This document shows positions 6,638 through 13,488 of a stretch of DNA of 24,278 bases, one piece after another (position 1 is the first letter of the stretch; the number at the start of each line of letters is the position of its first letter). A model generated the notes under the pieces. It made no database searches, was not told where the DNA came from, and saw nothing but the letters and a program-made list of their open reading frames with translations. Source of the DNA: an uncultured Gemmatimonadales bacterium (GTDB lineage: Bacteria; Gemmatimonadota; Gemmatimonadetes; Longimicrobiales; Gaopeijiaceae). Made by a program: the position numbers and the translations under genes. The stretch covers positions 1-24,278 of the forward strand of contig CALJKZ010000674.1 in assembly GCA_937983085.1 (NCBI GenBank). Reading direction: 5' to 3'.

Positions 6638-9600
6638 ATGAGTCGTACGACGTTTGCCTGGTCCGGCGGTCTCACCGCCGCGGCCTTCACGCTGGCCTCG
6701 GCGTTCGCCCTGTCTCCTTCCCTGAATCCGGCATCCGGCGAGTTGGCTGCCCAGGAGGACATGTCCCGGGTCGAACGCGCCTTCTCCGACATGGACTACC
6801 GCTACGTCGGACCGTCTCGCGGCGGCCGGGTCACGGCGGTCGCCGGTCACGCCGCCCACCCCTTCACCTTCTACATGGGCGGGACCGGTGGCGGCGTCTT
6901 CAAGACGGACGACTACGGCAACACCTGGCATCCCATCTCCGACGGCTTCTTCGAGACGGGCTCCATCGGCTCGATTCGGGTAGCGCCGTCGGACCCCGAC
7001 GTCGTCTACGTGGGCACCGGCTCGGATGGCATCCGGTCCAACGTCATCACCGGGCGGGGTCTCTACTACTCCGACGATGCCGGTGAGACGTGGGAGCGTC
7101 GCGGGCTCGTGGAGATGGGTCAGCTCGGCGCCGTCGAGGTCCATCCCGAGAACGCGGACATCGCGTGGGTCGCGGCCCTGGGCAACCCGTGGGCGAAGAC
7201 GATGGAGCGGGGGGTGTACAAGACGACGAACGCCGGGCGCACGTGGGAGCAGGTGCTCTTCACGTCGGATTCGGTGGGCGCCATCGACCTCGAGATCAAT
7301 CCGGCGAACCCCGACGAGATCTATGCCGCCATGTGGCGCGGACAGCGTCAGCCGTGGACCATCATCTCGGGCATGGAAGCCGGCGCCGAGGAGGACGGCA
7401 TCTGGAAGTCCACCGACGGCGGGAGCACGTGGCGGATCGTCCGTGATGGACTTCCCACCGGACTCATCGGGAAGATCGACCTTTCGGTCTCCGCCGACAT
7501 GCCGAACCGCGTGTATGCCCTGGTGGAGACCACCGATCCGCTGGAGGGGCTGTACCGCTCCGACGACTACGGCGAGACGTGGTCGCTGGTGAGCAACCAG
7601 CGGGGTCTCATGAACCGGCCGTTCTACTACACCAACGTCGTCGCCGACCCCACCGACGGCGACCATGTCTACGTGGAGAACGAGGGCTCGTACGAGTCCT
7701 TCGACGGCGGTCAGACCTTCGAGCGCGTGCCAACGCCCCACGGCGACAACCACGACCGCTGGATCAACCCCACCAACCCCATGGTGCAGGTCCAGTCCAA
7801 CGACGGCGGCGCCAACGTCACCCTGGACGGCGGGGCGACCTGGTCGTCGCAGTACAACCAGCCCACCGCCGAGCTGTACCAGGTCGACGTGGATGATCGC
7901 TTCCCGTACTGGCTCTACGCCGGTCAGCAGGACAACAGCACCATCCGTGTACCGAGCAACCCGCCGGCTACCGGTTCTGCAGGTGGCCACACCGGCAACT
8001 GGGAGGCCGTGGGCGGATGTGAAACGGGCCCTGTCGTGCCCAAGCCCGGCGACGCCGCCATCGTGTATGCCAACTGCAAGGGACGCTTCGGCCGATACAA
8101 CCAGGACACCGGCCAGGAGAAGCAGTACTACGTCGGCTTCCAGAACCTCTATGGCGCCAATCCGGCGGACCTGAACTACCGCTTCCAGCGGGTGGTGCCC
8201 ATCGAGGTCTCACCCCACGACGCCAGCACGGTCTACCACGGGTCGCAGTTCGTCCACAAGACCACCGACGAAGGCGTGACCTGGGAGCAGATCTCACCGG
8301 ACCTCACCGCGTTCCGACCCGAGCGACAGACCGTGTCGGGCGGTCCCATCACCCGCGACATCACAGGCGAGGAGCACTACTCGGTCCTGTACGCCATCGA
8401 GGAGTCACCGGTTCAGGCCGGCGTCATCTGGGCCGGCTCCAACGACGGACTCGTCCAGGTCACCCGCGATGGTGGGCGAACGTGGACCGACGTCACGCCC
8501 CCGGACATGGCGCCGGAGGGTCGGGTCCAGACCATCGACCCGTCGCCCCACCGGGCGGGCAAGGCGTACTTCGCCTACTACCGCACGCTCCTCGGCGACC
8601 TCACGCCCTTCATCTACAAGACGGAGGACTTCGGGCAGAGCTGGACGCTCCTGACCCCGGGGCACAACGGCATGCCTTCGCACCACGCCACGCGCGTCAT
8701 CCGCGAGGACACCGAGCGTGAGGGCCTCCTCTTCGCCGGTACCGAGTTCGGGATGTACGTGTCGATGGACGACGGTACGACGTGGGAGAAGTTCCAGTAC
8801 GATCTCCCCCGCACGCCCATCACCGACATCAAGGTGCACCAGGGCGACCTGGTGCTCTCGACCATGGGTCGGGGCTTCTGGATCATGGACAACCTGTCGC
8901 CGCTTCGTCAGGCGGCCGCCGCCATGGCGGAAGACGCCTACTTCTTCGAGCCCGAGGATGCCTACCGGCTCCGGGGCGGTGGCTTCGGCGGATTCGTCCA
9001 GGCCGGTCCCGAAGAGCCCGAGTACTCGCCGGTAGGCGCCATGCTCGACTACATGCTTCCCGCCAGCGTCCGGTCGGTGGAGCTGAGCATTCACGATGCG
9101 TCGGGCGAGATGATCCGACTGTACGAGAGCGAGGGGCCCGGGATCACCACGGAGCGTGCCCAGGAGATGCGTGCACCGTTCTTCCAGACCCGCGGCGCGC
9201 CTTCGCCGGGCACGAAGGCAGGACACAACCGGTTCGTGTGGGACCTCACCGTCCCCGGTCCCGGCGGCGCGGCGCGTGGCGGCCCCATGGTCGTGCCCGG
9301 GCGCTACACCGCGAGGCTCACCGTCGACGGCACTCGGCACGAACGGTCGTTCAACGTGCTGATGGATCCGCGGGTGGCCGCCGACGGCATCACGGTGGCC
9401 GACCTTCAGGCCCAGTTCGATCTCGCCCTCGAGATCCAGGCGGCCATCGAGGACGCGGATCAGACCATCGAGCGGCTGAGGGGCGTCCAGGAGCGCGTGT
9501 CGGAGGGCACGGACGTGGAGCGTCAGCTCGAGGAGATCGAGCGCGCCCTCCTCACCGACGACACCATTTCGAGCTATCCGCAGCCCATGCTGCGCGATCA

Positions 9601-9745
9601 GTTCAACTACCTGTATCGGAACAGCATCAGCGCCGATCAGGAGCCCGCCGTGGACATGTACGAGCGGCTCGAGCAGCTGGTCACCGAGCTCGAGCAGCAC
9701 AAGAGCCGGCTCGAGCGGTTGAGCCGTATGGTCACCGACGGCTAG
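6638..9745 (+). CDS. secreted Asp-box beta-propeller protein (VPS10/sortilin-like, glycosyl hydrolase-type annotation)
   Basis: The protein has 1035 residues and an N-terminal signal peptide (MSRTTFAWSGGLTAAAF through a cleavage region near LAAQ). The body holds about eleven Asp-box repeats of the SxDxGxTW kind: FKTDDYGNTW, YYSDDAGETW, YKTTNAGRTW, WKSTDGGSTW, YRSDDYGETW, YESFDGGQTF, VTLDGGATW, HKTTDEGVTW, VTRDGGRTW, YKTEDFGQSW and VSMDDGTTW. These indicate one or two large beta-propellers like those of sortilin/VPS10 and BNR-repeat xyloglucanases. After about residue 760 a beta-sandwich-like region carries NRFVWDLTVPGPGG and PGRYTARLTVDG. The last 120 residues are helical and coiled-coil-like, rich in Glu, Gln and Arg. 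Such proteins are numerous in Gemmatimonadota and Acidobacteriota and are usually labelled 'glycosyl hydrolase', but no catalytic residues were identified, so binding or processing of extracellular polymers is inference. The promoter is not clear. Confidence 0.88.
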   Translation: MSRTTFAWSGGLTAAAFTLASAFALSPSLNPASGELAAQEDMSRVERAFSDMDYRYVGPSRGGRVTAVAGHAAHPFTFYMGGTGGGVFKTDDYGNTWHPISDGFFETGSIGSIRVAPSDPDVVYVGTGSDGIRSNVITGRGLYYSDDAGETWERRGLVEMGQLGAVEVHPENADIAWVAALGNPWAKTMERGVYKTTNAGRTWEQVLFTSDSVGAIDLEINPANPDEIYAAMWRGQRQPWTIISGMEAGAEEDGIWKSTDGGSTWRIVRDGLPTGLIGKIDLSVSADMPNRVYALVETTDPLEGLYRSDDYGETWSLVSNQRGLMNRPFYYTNVVADPTDGDHVYVENEGSYESFDGGQTFERVPTPHGDNHDRWINPTNPMVQVQSNDGGANVTLDGGATWSSQYNQPTAELYQVDVDDRFPYWLYAGQQDNSTIRVPSNPPATGSAGGHTGNWEAVGGCETGPVVPKPGDAAIVYANCKGRFGRYNQDTGQEKQYYVGFQNLYGANPADLNYRFQRVVPIEVSPHDASTVYHGSQFVHKTTDEGVTWEQISPDLTAFRPERQTVSGGPITRDITGEEHYSVLYAIEESPVQAGVIWAGSNDGLVQVTRDGGRTWTDVTPPDMAPEGRVQTIDPSPHRAGKAYFAYYRTLLGDLTPFIYKTEDFGQSWTLLTPGHNGMPSHHATRVIREDTEREGLLFAGTEFGMYVSMDDGTTWEKFQYDLPRTPITDIKVHQGDLVLSTMGRGFWIMDNLSPLRQAAAAMAEDAYFFEPEDAYRLRGGGFGGFVQAGPEEPEYSPVGAMLDYMLPASVRSVELSIHDASGEMIRLYESEGPGITTERAQEMRAPFFQTRGAPSPGTKAGHNRFVWDLTVPGPGGAARGGPMVVPGRYTARLTVDGTRHERSFNVLMDPRVAADGITVADLQAQFDLALEIQAAIEDADQTIERLRGVQERVSEGTDVERQLEEIERALLTDDTISSYPQPMLRDQFNYLYRNSISADQEPAVDMYERLEQLVTELEQHKSRLERLSRMVTDG

Positions 9746-9760
9746 AACGACTCCAACGGT

Positions 9761-9819
9761 CCGCCCGGCCTCCCTCTCGGGGGTCGGGCGGGTCGGCTTC
9801 GAGGGTCGGGTCGACCCGA
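9761..9819. terminator. GC-rich inverted repeats between convergent genes
   Basis: The 120-base gap between two convergent genes holds CCGCCCG (9761-9767) pairing with CGGGCGG (9785-9791), and a 14-base palindrome TCGGGTCGACCCGA (9806-9819). Neither is followed by a clear T-run. They may act as transcription end structures in both directions, but they are not canonical intrinsic terminators. Confidence 0.35.
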
Positions 9820-9865
9820 AGGGTGGGACGGACTCGGAGGGCGGACGCCGTTCGGCGACCCGCGC

Positions 9866-10867
9866 CTACTCGACAATGCGCGCGAGCCAGGCAGCCAGCT
9901 GATCCGTGACCAGTGGGTCGAAGGGCTCACCGAGATCCTCGTACTCGTCTAGGCCTCCCGTCCCCGCTCGCTGGAAGAGGTGGTTCAGCCCCGGCGCGTC
10001 GAGGACGTCGATGCGGGGGCACCGCCCTGACCGCAGTGCGTGCAGTGCGCCGTCCAGGTCTTTCCGCGGATTCACCTGGGTGTCCTTGCTCCCGATGCAC
10101 AGGCACGTAGGGACCGGGACGGCCGCGAGTATCTCCGCGGGAGCCATCCGGAGGATGAACCGCCACTCCCACTCCAGAAGGTCCTCGACGATCTCGGCCA
10201 CGGGGCCCCCCACGCCGAAGTGGTCCACCGCGATGTCCTCGAGCGCGGCTTCGAGCTTCGTCCGCTGGTCGGCGTCGAGGCGCTCCGGATAGGTCTCGAG
10301 GACGCGGAAGCACCGGAGCTTGAAGGCCAGGAGTCCCTCGGCCTCTTCGTCGGTCCACCCCTCGGCTTGGCAGATCCTGCGGTGCTGGTCGACGAGAACG
10401 TCGAGTCCCGGCCGCCCTGCGCCTGCTATGAGCGCGAGACCGCGGACGACCCCGGCGTTCTCTACGGTGGCCCGGGCAGCAATTAGGGCGCCCTGACTGT
10501 GACCGAGCAGGACGACGCGCGGAAGGGGAGAGAGGTGCGCGCGGAGATACTCGAGGCAGCAGCGGACGTCCGCCACCAGCTCGTCGGACGTGGACTCCTG
10601 GAGGCCACCCGTGCTGCCTCCCACCCCGCGATCGTCCCACGATGCCGCAGCGTGACCGGCTTCGGCGAGACGGAATCGAAGGGCCCTGAACGTGGCCTGG
10701 CCGGCGACGGTTTGATCCCGGTCCTGGGGACCCGAGCCCGAGAGGAGGAGCACGACCGTCGAAGGGGCGTCCCGGTCGGGTAGGGTCAGGGTCCCTTCCA
10801 GCGTCACGCCGCGCGTCGATCCGGGGAACCGGATGTGGGTGTCGATGGGCATGGGCGACTTCGTCAT
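9866..10867 (-). CDS. alpha/beta hydrolase, EstD/COG1073-like
   Basis: This is a 333-residue cytoplasmic serine hydrolase without a signal peptide. The oxyanion-side motif GSGPQDRDQ (residues 44-52) is characteristic of the EstD-like branch of COG1073. The nucleophile elbow is GHSQG with Ser124, a likely acid is Asp262 in GSKDTQVNP, and the catalytic His is His296 in GLNHLFQ. A WDDRGVGGSTGG stretch (77-88) follows the second strand, as usual in this branch. Likely substrates are small esters, but this is not shown. ATG 10867 is chosen because homology begins soon after; no strong ribosome site is visible, and ATG 10852 is an alternative. The gene is divergent from the operon starting at 10944, with a 76-base shared upstream region, and convergent with the Asp-box gene. 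Confidence 0.85.
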   Translation of the reverse strand: MTKSPMPIDTHIRFPGSTRGVTLEGTLTLPDRDAPSTVVLLLSGSGPQDRDQTVAGQATFRALRFRLAEAGHAAASWDDRGVGGSTGGLQESTSDELVADVRCCLEYLRAHLSPLPRVVLLGHSQGALIAARATVENAGVVRGLALIAGAGRPGLDVLVDQHRRICQAEGWTDEEAEGLLAFKLRCFRVLETYPERLDADQRTKLEAALEDIAVDHFGVGGPVAEIVEDLLEWEWRFILRMAPAEILAAVPVPTCLCIGSKDTQVNPRKDLDGALHALRSGRCPRIDVLDAPGLNHLFQRAGTGGLDEYEDLGEPFDPLVTDQLAAWLARIVE

Positions 10868-10930
10868 GGTGGCCGAACGAAGTCCACAAGCTACATCTTC
10901 GGTGGAGGCGTCAGGACCCGGTGTGACTCG

Positions 10931-10935
10931 AGGAG
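10931..10935 (+). promoter_or_regulatory. Shine-Dalgarno AGGAG deciding the start at 10944
   Basis: AGGAG lies 8 bases before ATG 10944. This rules against the longer in-frame start at 10833, which would overlap the divergent hydrolase and add 37 residues of non-membrane sequence. Confidence 0.7.
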
Positions 10936-10943
10936 CGGGATCC

Positions 10944-11273
10944 ATGCAGACGACATCGAAGGTGTTTCGGGCTTCCTGGATCTCGCTCCTGGTCGGCCTG
11001 ATCGTGGCCGTGCTTTCGCCGGTCCTCGCCGGTCGGGTTGGGGCAGCCGTGCCGGGGTGGGACAATCTGGACGACGCGCTGAACGTCCTGTTCGGTGGCT
11101 GGCTGCTCGCCCTGCTCTGTCTGCTCGTGGCGCTGAGCACGGGTCTGCGCGTCTGGAGGGAGCATAAGGTCGTGCTCCTCTGGGTCGTCCCCATCTCGGG
11201 CGTCGTGCTGTTTCTCGTGGCTTGGGGTGTCGGGGCCCTGGTGGGTCCGTACTGGGATCCGAGTTGGATGTAG
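10944..11273 (+). CDS. small integral membrane protein, three predicted helices
   Basis: The 109-residue protein has hydrophobic stretches at about 8-30 (ASWISLLVGLIVAVLSPVLAG), 44-64 (LFGGWLLALLCLLVALSTGL) and 73-95 (VVLLWVVPISGVVLFLVAWG). It has a short charged loop WREHK and a C-terminus PYWDPSWM. No family was recognised. A strong AGGAG supports the start. Its TAG is 7 bases from the GTG of the next gene, so it is probably the first gene of a three-gene operon (10944-12647). Confidence 0.75.
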   Translation: MQTTSKVFRASWISLLVGLIVAVLSPVLAGRVGAAVPGWDNLDDALNVLFGGWLLALLCLLVALSTGLRVWREHKVVLLWVVPISGVVLFLVAWGVGALVGPYWDPSWM

Positions 11274-11280
11274 GAACGTG

Positions 11281-11952
11281 GTGACCCTGCCCATGCAAAC
11301 GATGCCCCGGCGGAGGCCCGGTGTCGGACGAACGTTCTTGATGGTCGGCGCGGCCCTCTTGACGGCTGATCCCGTCCGCGCGCAGCTGGTCACCGGGTGG
11401 GGTCTGGGCACCACCTGGTCCAACATGGTGACGTCCGAGACCAACGGAGGGTGGCAGGGCAATTCGCCGCGGCGGCACTTCACGCTCTGGGTCACGAAGC
11501 ACCTCGGGTACCGGGGCCCGGTGAAGATGGACGTAGCCGCTCACCTGGTCCCCAAAGGCTTCGAGGTGACGGGCCCGACCATCCATGCCGAGTGGCTGGA
11601 CATCCCGTTCACCGTCACCCTTCCGGCTCGGGGCTCCGGTCTTTTCTTTTCGGGCGGGCCTTATGTGGGCCTTCGCGTCCATTGCTCTAGAAGCGCCCGC
11701 ACGGTGATCGGGCTGGTGGACGAGGGATGCGGCCGATACGAGGAAGACCCCCTGAACTGGGACCCCATCCGGTGGTGGGACGTGGGTGTACGGGGGGACG
11801 TAGGCCTTCGCTTCACCAATGAAGAGAGGGGTTCGTTCATGATCGGTGCGGGTATGTCCCGGAGTATCATCGACCTTCGTCCCGAAGACTTCGGACGCAC
11901 TCGCAACGAGGTCGCGTCGTTGTGGGTGGCTTTCGAAGGTCCCGTCCGGTGA
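11281..11952 (+). CDS. exported protein, probable outer-membrane beta-barrel
   Basis: The start is uncertain. GTG 11281 has an AGGA 5 bases upstream, overlapping the previous stop; ATG 11293 would give a more compact signal peptide. With GTG 11281 the protein has 223 residues: a basic region (RRRPGVGR), a hydrophobic core (TFLMVGAALLTA), then DPVRA-Q as the probable cleavage site. The mature chain has beta-strand patterns (GWGLGTTWSNM, KMDVAAHLVPKG, LFFSGGPYVGLRV, WDVGVRGDVGLRF, SFMIGAGMSRSI). This resembles the porin-like PorT/outer-membrane beta-barrel proteins common in Bacteroidota and Gemmatimonadota. Two Cys residues flank an acidic loop (HCSRSART...EGCGRY) and could form a disulfide. 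It ends four bases into the next gene (GTGA overlap), so it is co-translated with it. Confidence 0.75.
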   Translation: MTLPMQTMPRRRPGVGRTFLMVGAALLTADPVRAQLVTGWGLGTTWSNMVTSETNGGWQGNSPRRHFTLWVTKHLGYRGPVKMDVAAHLVPKGFEVTGPTIHAEWLDIPFTVTLPARGSGLFFSGGPYVGLRVHCSRSARTVIGLVDEGCGRYEEDPLNWDPIRWWDVGVRGDVGLRFTNEERGSFMIGAGMSRSIIDLRPEDFGRTRNEVASLWVAFEGPVR

Positions 11953-12647
11953 AGGTCCTTCTCTTCGGTGCCACGGGCATGATCGGCAGCGGCGCGCTCC
12001 TCGAGTGCATGGACCACGACGACGTCACCGGTGTGCTTTCCGTCGGTCGGCGTCCAACCGGTGTGACGCACCCGAAGCTCGACGAGATCGAACACGACGA
12101 CTTCCTCGACTACTCGTCGACGATAGAGCGCTTCGCAGACTGCGACGCCTGCCTGTTCTGCTTGGGTGTCTCCGCGGCCGGGATGTCCGAGGAGTCGTAC
12201 CGGCGGGTCACCCGTGACTTCACCCTGGCCGCTGCCGATGCCCTCTGGTCTGTACGCCCCGGCGCCACGTTCTGCTACATCTCTGCCGCGGGATCGGACC
12301 CGGAACAGAAGAGCCGAATGATGTGGGCTCGCGTCCGGGGCGGGCTGGCGCAGGATCTGCTGGCGCGGGGCGGCGGACCAACGTGGATATTTCGGCCGGG
12401 TTTCATTCAGCCCATGAGAGGCGTCACCTCACGCACGACCCTCTACAACGTGGCGTATGCCGTGGCGGGCCCCCTCTTTCCCCTTCTCGACCGTGTCGCT
12501 CCCCGGCACGTCACCACCACAGAGCGTTTGGGACTCGCCCTCATCCGGGCCGCCCGGGACGGGGCACCGAAGACCTTCCTGGACAACGGCGACATCAACG
12601 CCCTGGCGAAAGCCGAAGTCGTGGATCGAGGAGCTTCCCAGTCCTGA
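11949..12647 (+). CDS. NAD(P)-binding Rossmann-fold protein, atypical SDR/NmrA-like
   Basis: The 232-residue protein starts at GTG 11949, overlapping the preceding TGA, with GAAGG 8 bases upstream. Its N-terminus KVLLFGATGMIGSGALLEC is the GxxGxxG dinucleotide-binding turn. It continues with VLSVGRRPTG, the CLFCLGVSAAGMSEESYRRV helix and CYISAAGSD, where the SDR serine would be. The usual YxxxK pair is not visible, so this is an atypical SDR of the NmrA/HTATIP2-like group, which includes both oxidoreductases and redox sensors. Substrate is unknown. It is the last gene of the 10944-12647 operon and ends 7 bases from the convergent gene at 12655. Confidence 0.82.
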   Translation: MKVLLFGATGMIGSGALLECMDHDDVTGVLSVGRRPTGVTHPKLDEIEHDDFLDYSSTIERFADCDACLFCLGVSAAGMSEESYRRVTRDFTLAAADALWSVRPGATFCYISAAGSDPEQKSRMMWARVRGGLAQDLLARGGGPTWIFRPGFIQPMRGVTSRTTLYNVAYAVAGPLFPLLDRVAPRHVTTTERLGLALIRAARDGAPKTFLDNGDINALAKAEVVDRGASQS

Positions 12648-12654
12648 TGGGCCG

Positions 12655-13239
12655 TCAGCAGCGTCCGGTCATGACGCTCGAACCACCGGGCGTCATGTAG
12701 TACGAGCAGTTTCCGTCGCTGCCCATGCTCCCGAAGAGCCCGCGCCGCGTGTAGCTCGATCCTCCCGCCTGCTGCTGGGCCAGCGCGGCGAGATTGAAGA
12801 ACGCCGGACCGCCCTCGAACCCTCCCACGCCCAGTGCGTTCATCCAGTACCTGCCCGGCATCGTGTAGCCCGCCAACTGCTGGAGGTAGAGCACCTCGGT
12901 GAGGTGGAGTTCCCGTCCGTTGATGAAGATCTGCGTCCCGGCGCCGCCGGACGCGTCGGCCTGGAGGGGTCCGCCGAGTTCCATTCCGGGTGGCATCTGG
13001 CCCATGGTCGGTCCGCCATGCATGCCCCACAAGCCCGAGATCGGGTCGTACCAGTACGCTCCGTCGGGCACCTGGACGGTCATGGGAAGACCGAACTTTC
13101 CCATCTCGCGGACGAAGTCGTCCTGGGTCACCGCCATCCCGTTCACGCGAACGCCCTGCTGAGCGTCAACCGCGTGGGGAGCAACCAGCAACGATGAGGC
13201 GAAGAGAGCCAGGAGAGGGGCCATCGAGTGCCGGCCCAT
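12655..13239 (-). CDS. exported protein of unknown function, Gly/Met-rich
   Basis: This 194-residue protein was not recognised. A signal peptide is clear (MGRHSMAPLLALFASSLLV then APHAVDA-QQ). The mature part has a VRVNGMAVTQDDFV segment, a GVPDG-like region with WYDPISGLWGMHGG, and a low-complexity PTMGQMPPGMELGGPL patch. A more conserved-looking core FINGRELHLTEVLYLQQL and PGRYWMNALGVG follows, and the end has two Cys residues (GNCSYYM, TGRC) that could form a disulfide. ATG 13239 is preferred over ATG 13245 because GGAGGA directly abuts 13245 but sits 6 bases before 13239. A good sigma70-like promoter precedes it (13284-13312). It is monocistronic and convergent with the Rossmann gene. Confidence 0.72.
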   Translation of the reverse strand: MGRHSMAPLLALFASSLLVAPHAVDAQQGVRVNGMAVTQDDFVREMGKFGLPMTVQVPDGAYWYDPISGLWGMHGGPTMGQMPPGMELGGPLQADASGGAGTQIFINGRELHLTEVLYLQQLAGYTMPGRYWMNALGVGGFEGGPAFFNLAALAQQQAGGSSYTRRGLFGSMGSDGNCSYYMTPGGSSVMTGRC

Positions 13240-13245
13240 GATCAT

Positions 13246-13251
13246 TCCTCC
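13246..13251 (-). promoter_or_regulatory. Shine-Dalgarno GGAGGA deciding the start at 13239
   Basis: On the minus strand GGAGGA is followed by ATGATC and then ATG 13239. A spacing of 6 suits 13239; a spacing of 0 would not suit ATG 13245. Confidence 0.65.
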
Positions 13252-13283
13252 ATCGGGGGGGCTGCGACCATCGAGTCTTCCGC

Positions 13284-13312
13284 ATCATTCCCGCGACGTA
13301 CTCGTTTGTCAA
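13284..13312 (-). promoter_or_regulatory. sigma70-like promoter of the exported protein
   Basis: Minus strand: a perfect -35 TTGACA (13312-13307), a 17-base spacer, and a -10 AATGAT (13289-13284, four of six consensus positions). The predicted start of transcription is near 13277, giving a leader of about 37 bases with the ribosome site at its end. Confidence 0.6.
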
Positions 13313-13342
13313 AGCCCCCGCTCTCCCCGTCCCACCGTTGCG

Positions 13343-13474
13343 CTACTCCTCCCTCAACGCCTCCGTCGGAGCGATGCGGGTGGCGCGCCGCGCCGGAAGG
13401 AGACTCGCCGCGAATCCAACGGCCATGAGAAGGACGGGAACGGTGGCGAAGGTGGTGGGATCGGTGGGCTCCAC
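13343..13474 (-). pseudogene. orphan C-terminal tail of another ADOP permease
   Basis: On the minus strand these bases encode 43 residues and a stop: VEPTDPTTFATVPVLLMAVG, then a membrane stretch and LPARRATRIAPTEALREE. This is the standard ADOP C-terminus. It begins 15 bases beyond the TAG of ADOP permease 2 and in a different frame. It matches that gene's own tail at only about 26 of 43 residues, so it is not a recent copy of it. No start codon, ribosome site or permease core precedes it. It is a displaced tail left when a different permease became joined upstream. Confidence 0.85.
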
Positions 13475-13488
13475 CGCCCCCCCTCGGC

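Noticed and set aside
8405..9700. 431-codon minus-strand frame within the Asp-box gene, and the 482-codon frame at 6542-7990
   Set aside because: Both are antisense shadows of a gene with eleven Asp-box repeats and a signal peptide.
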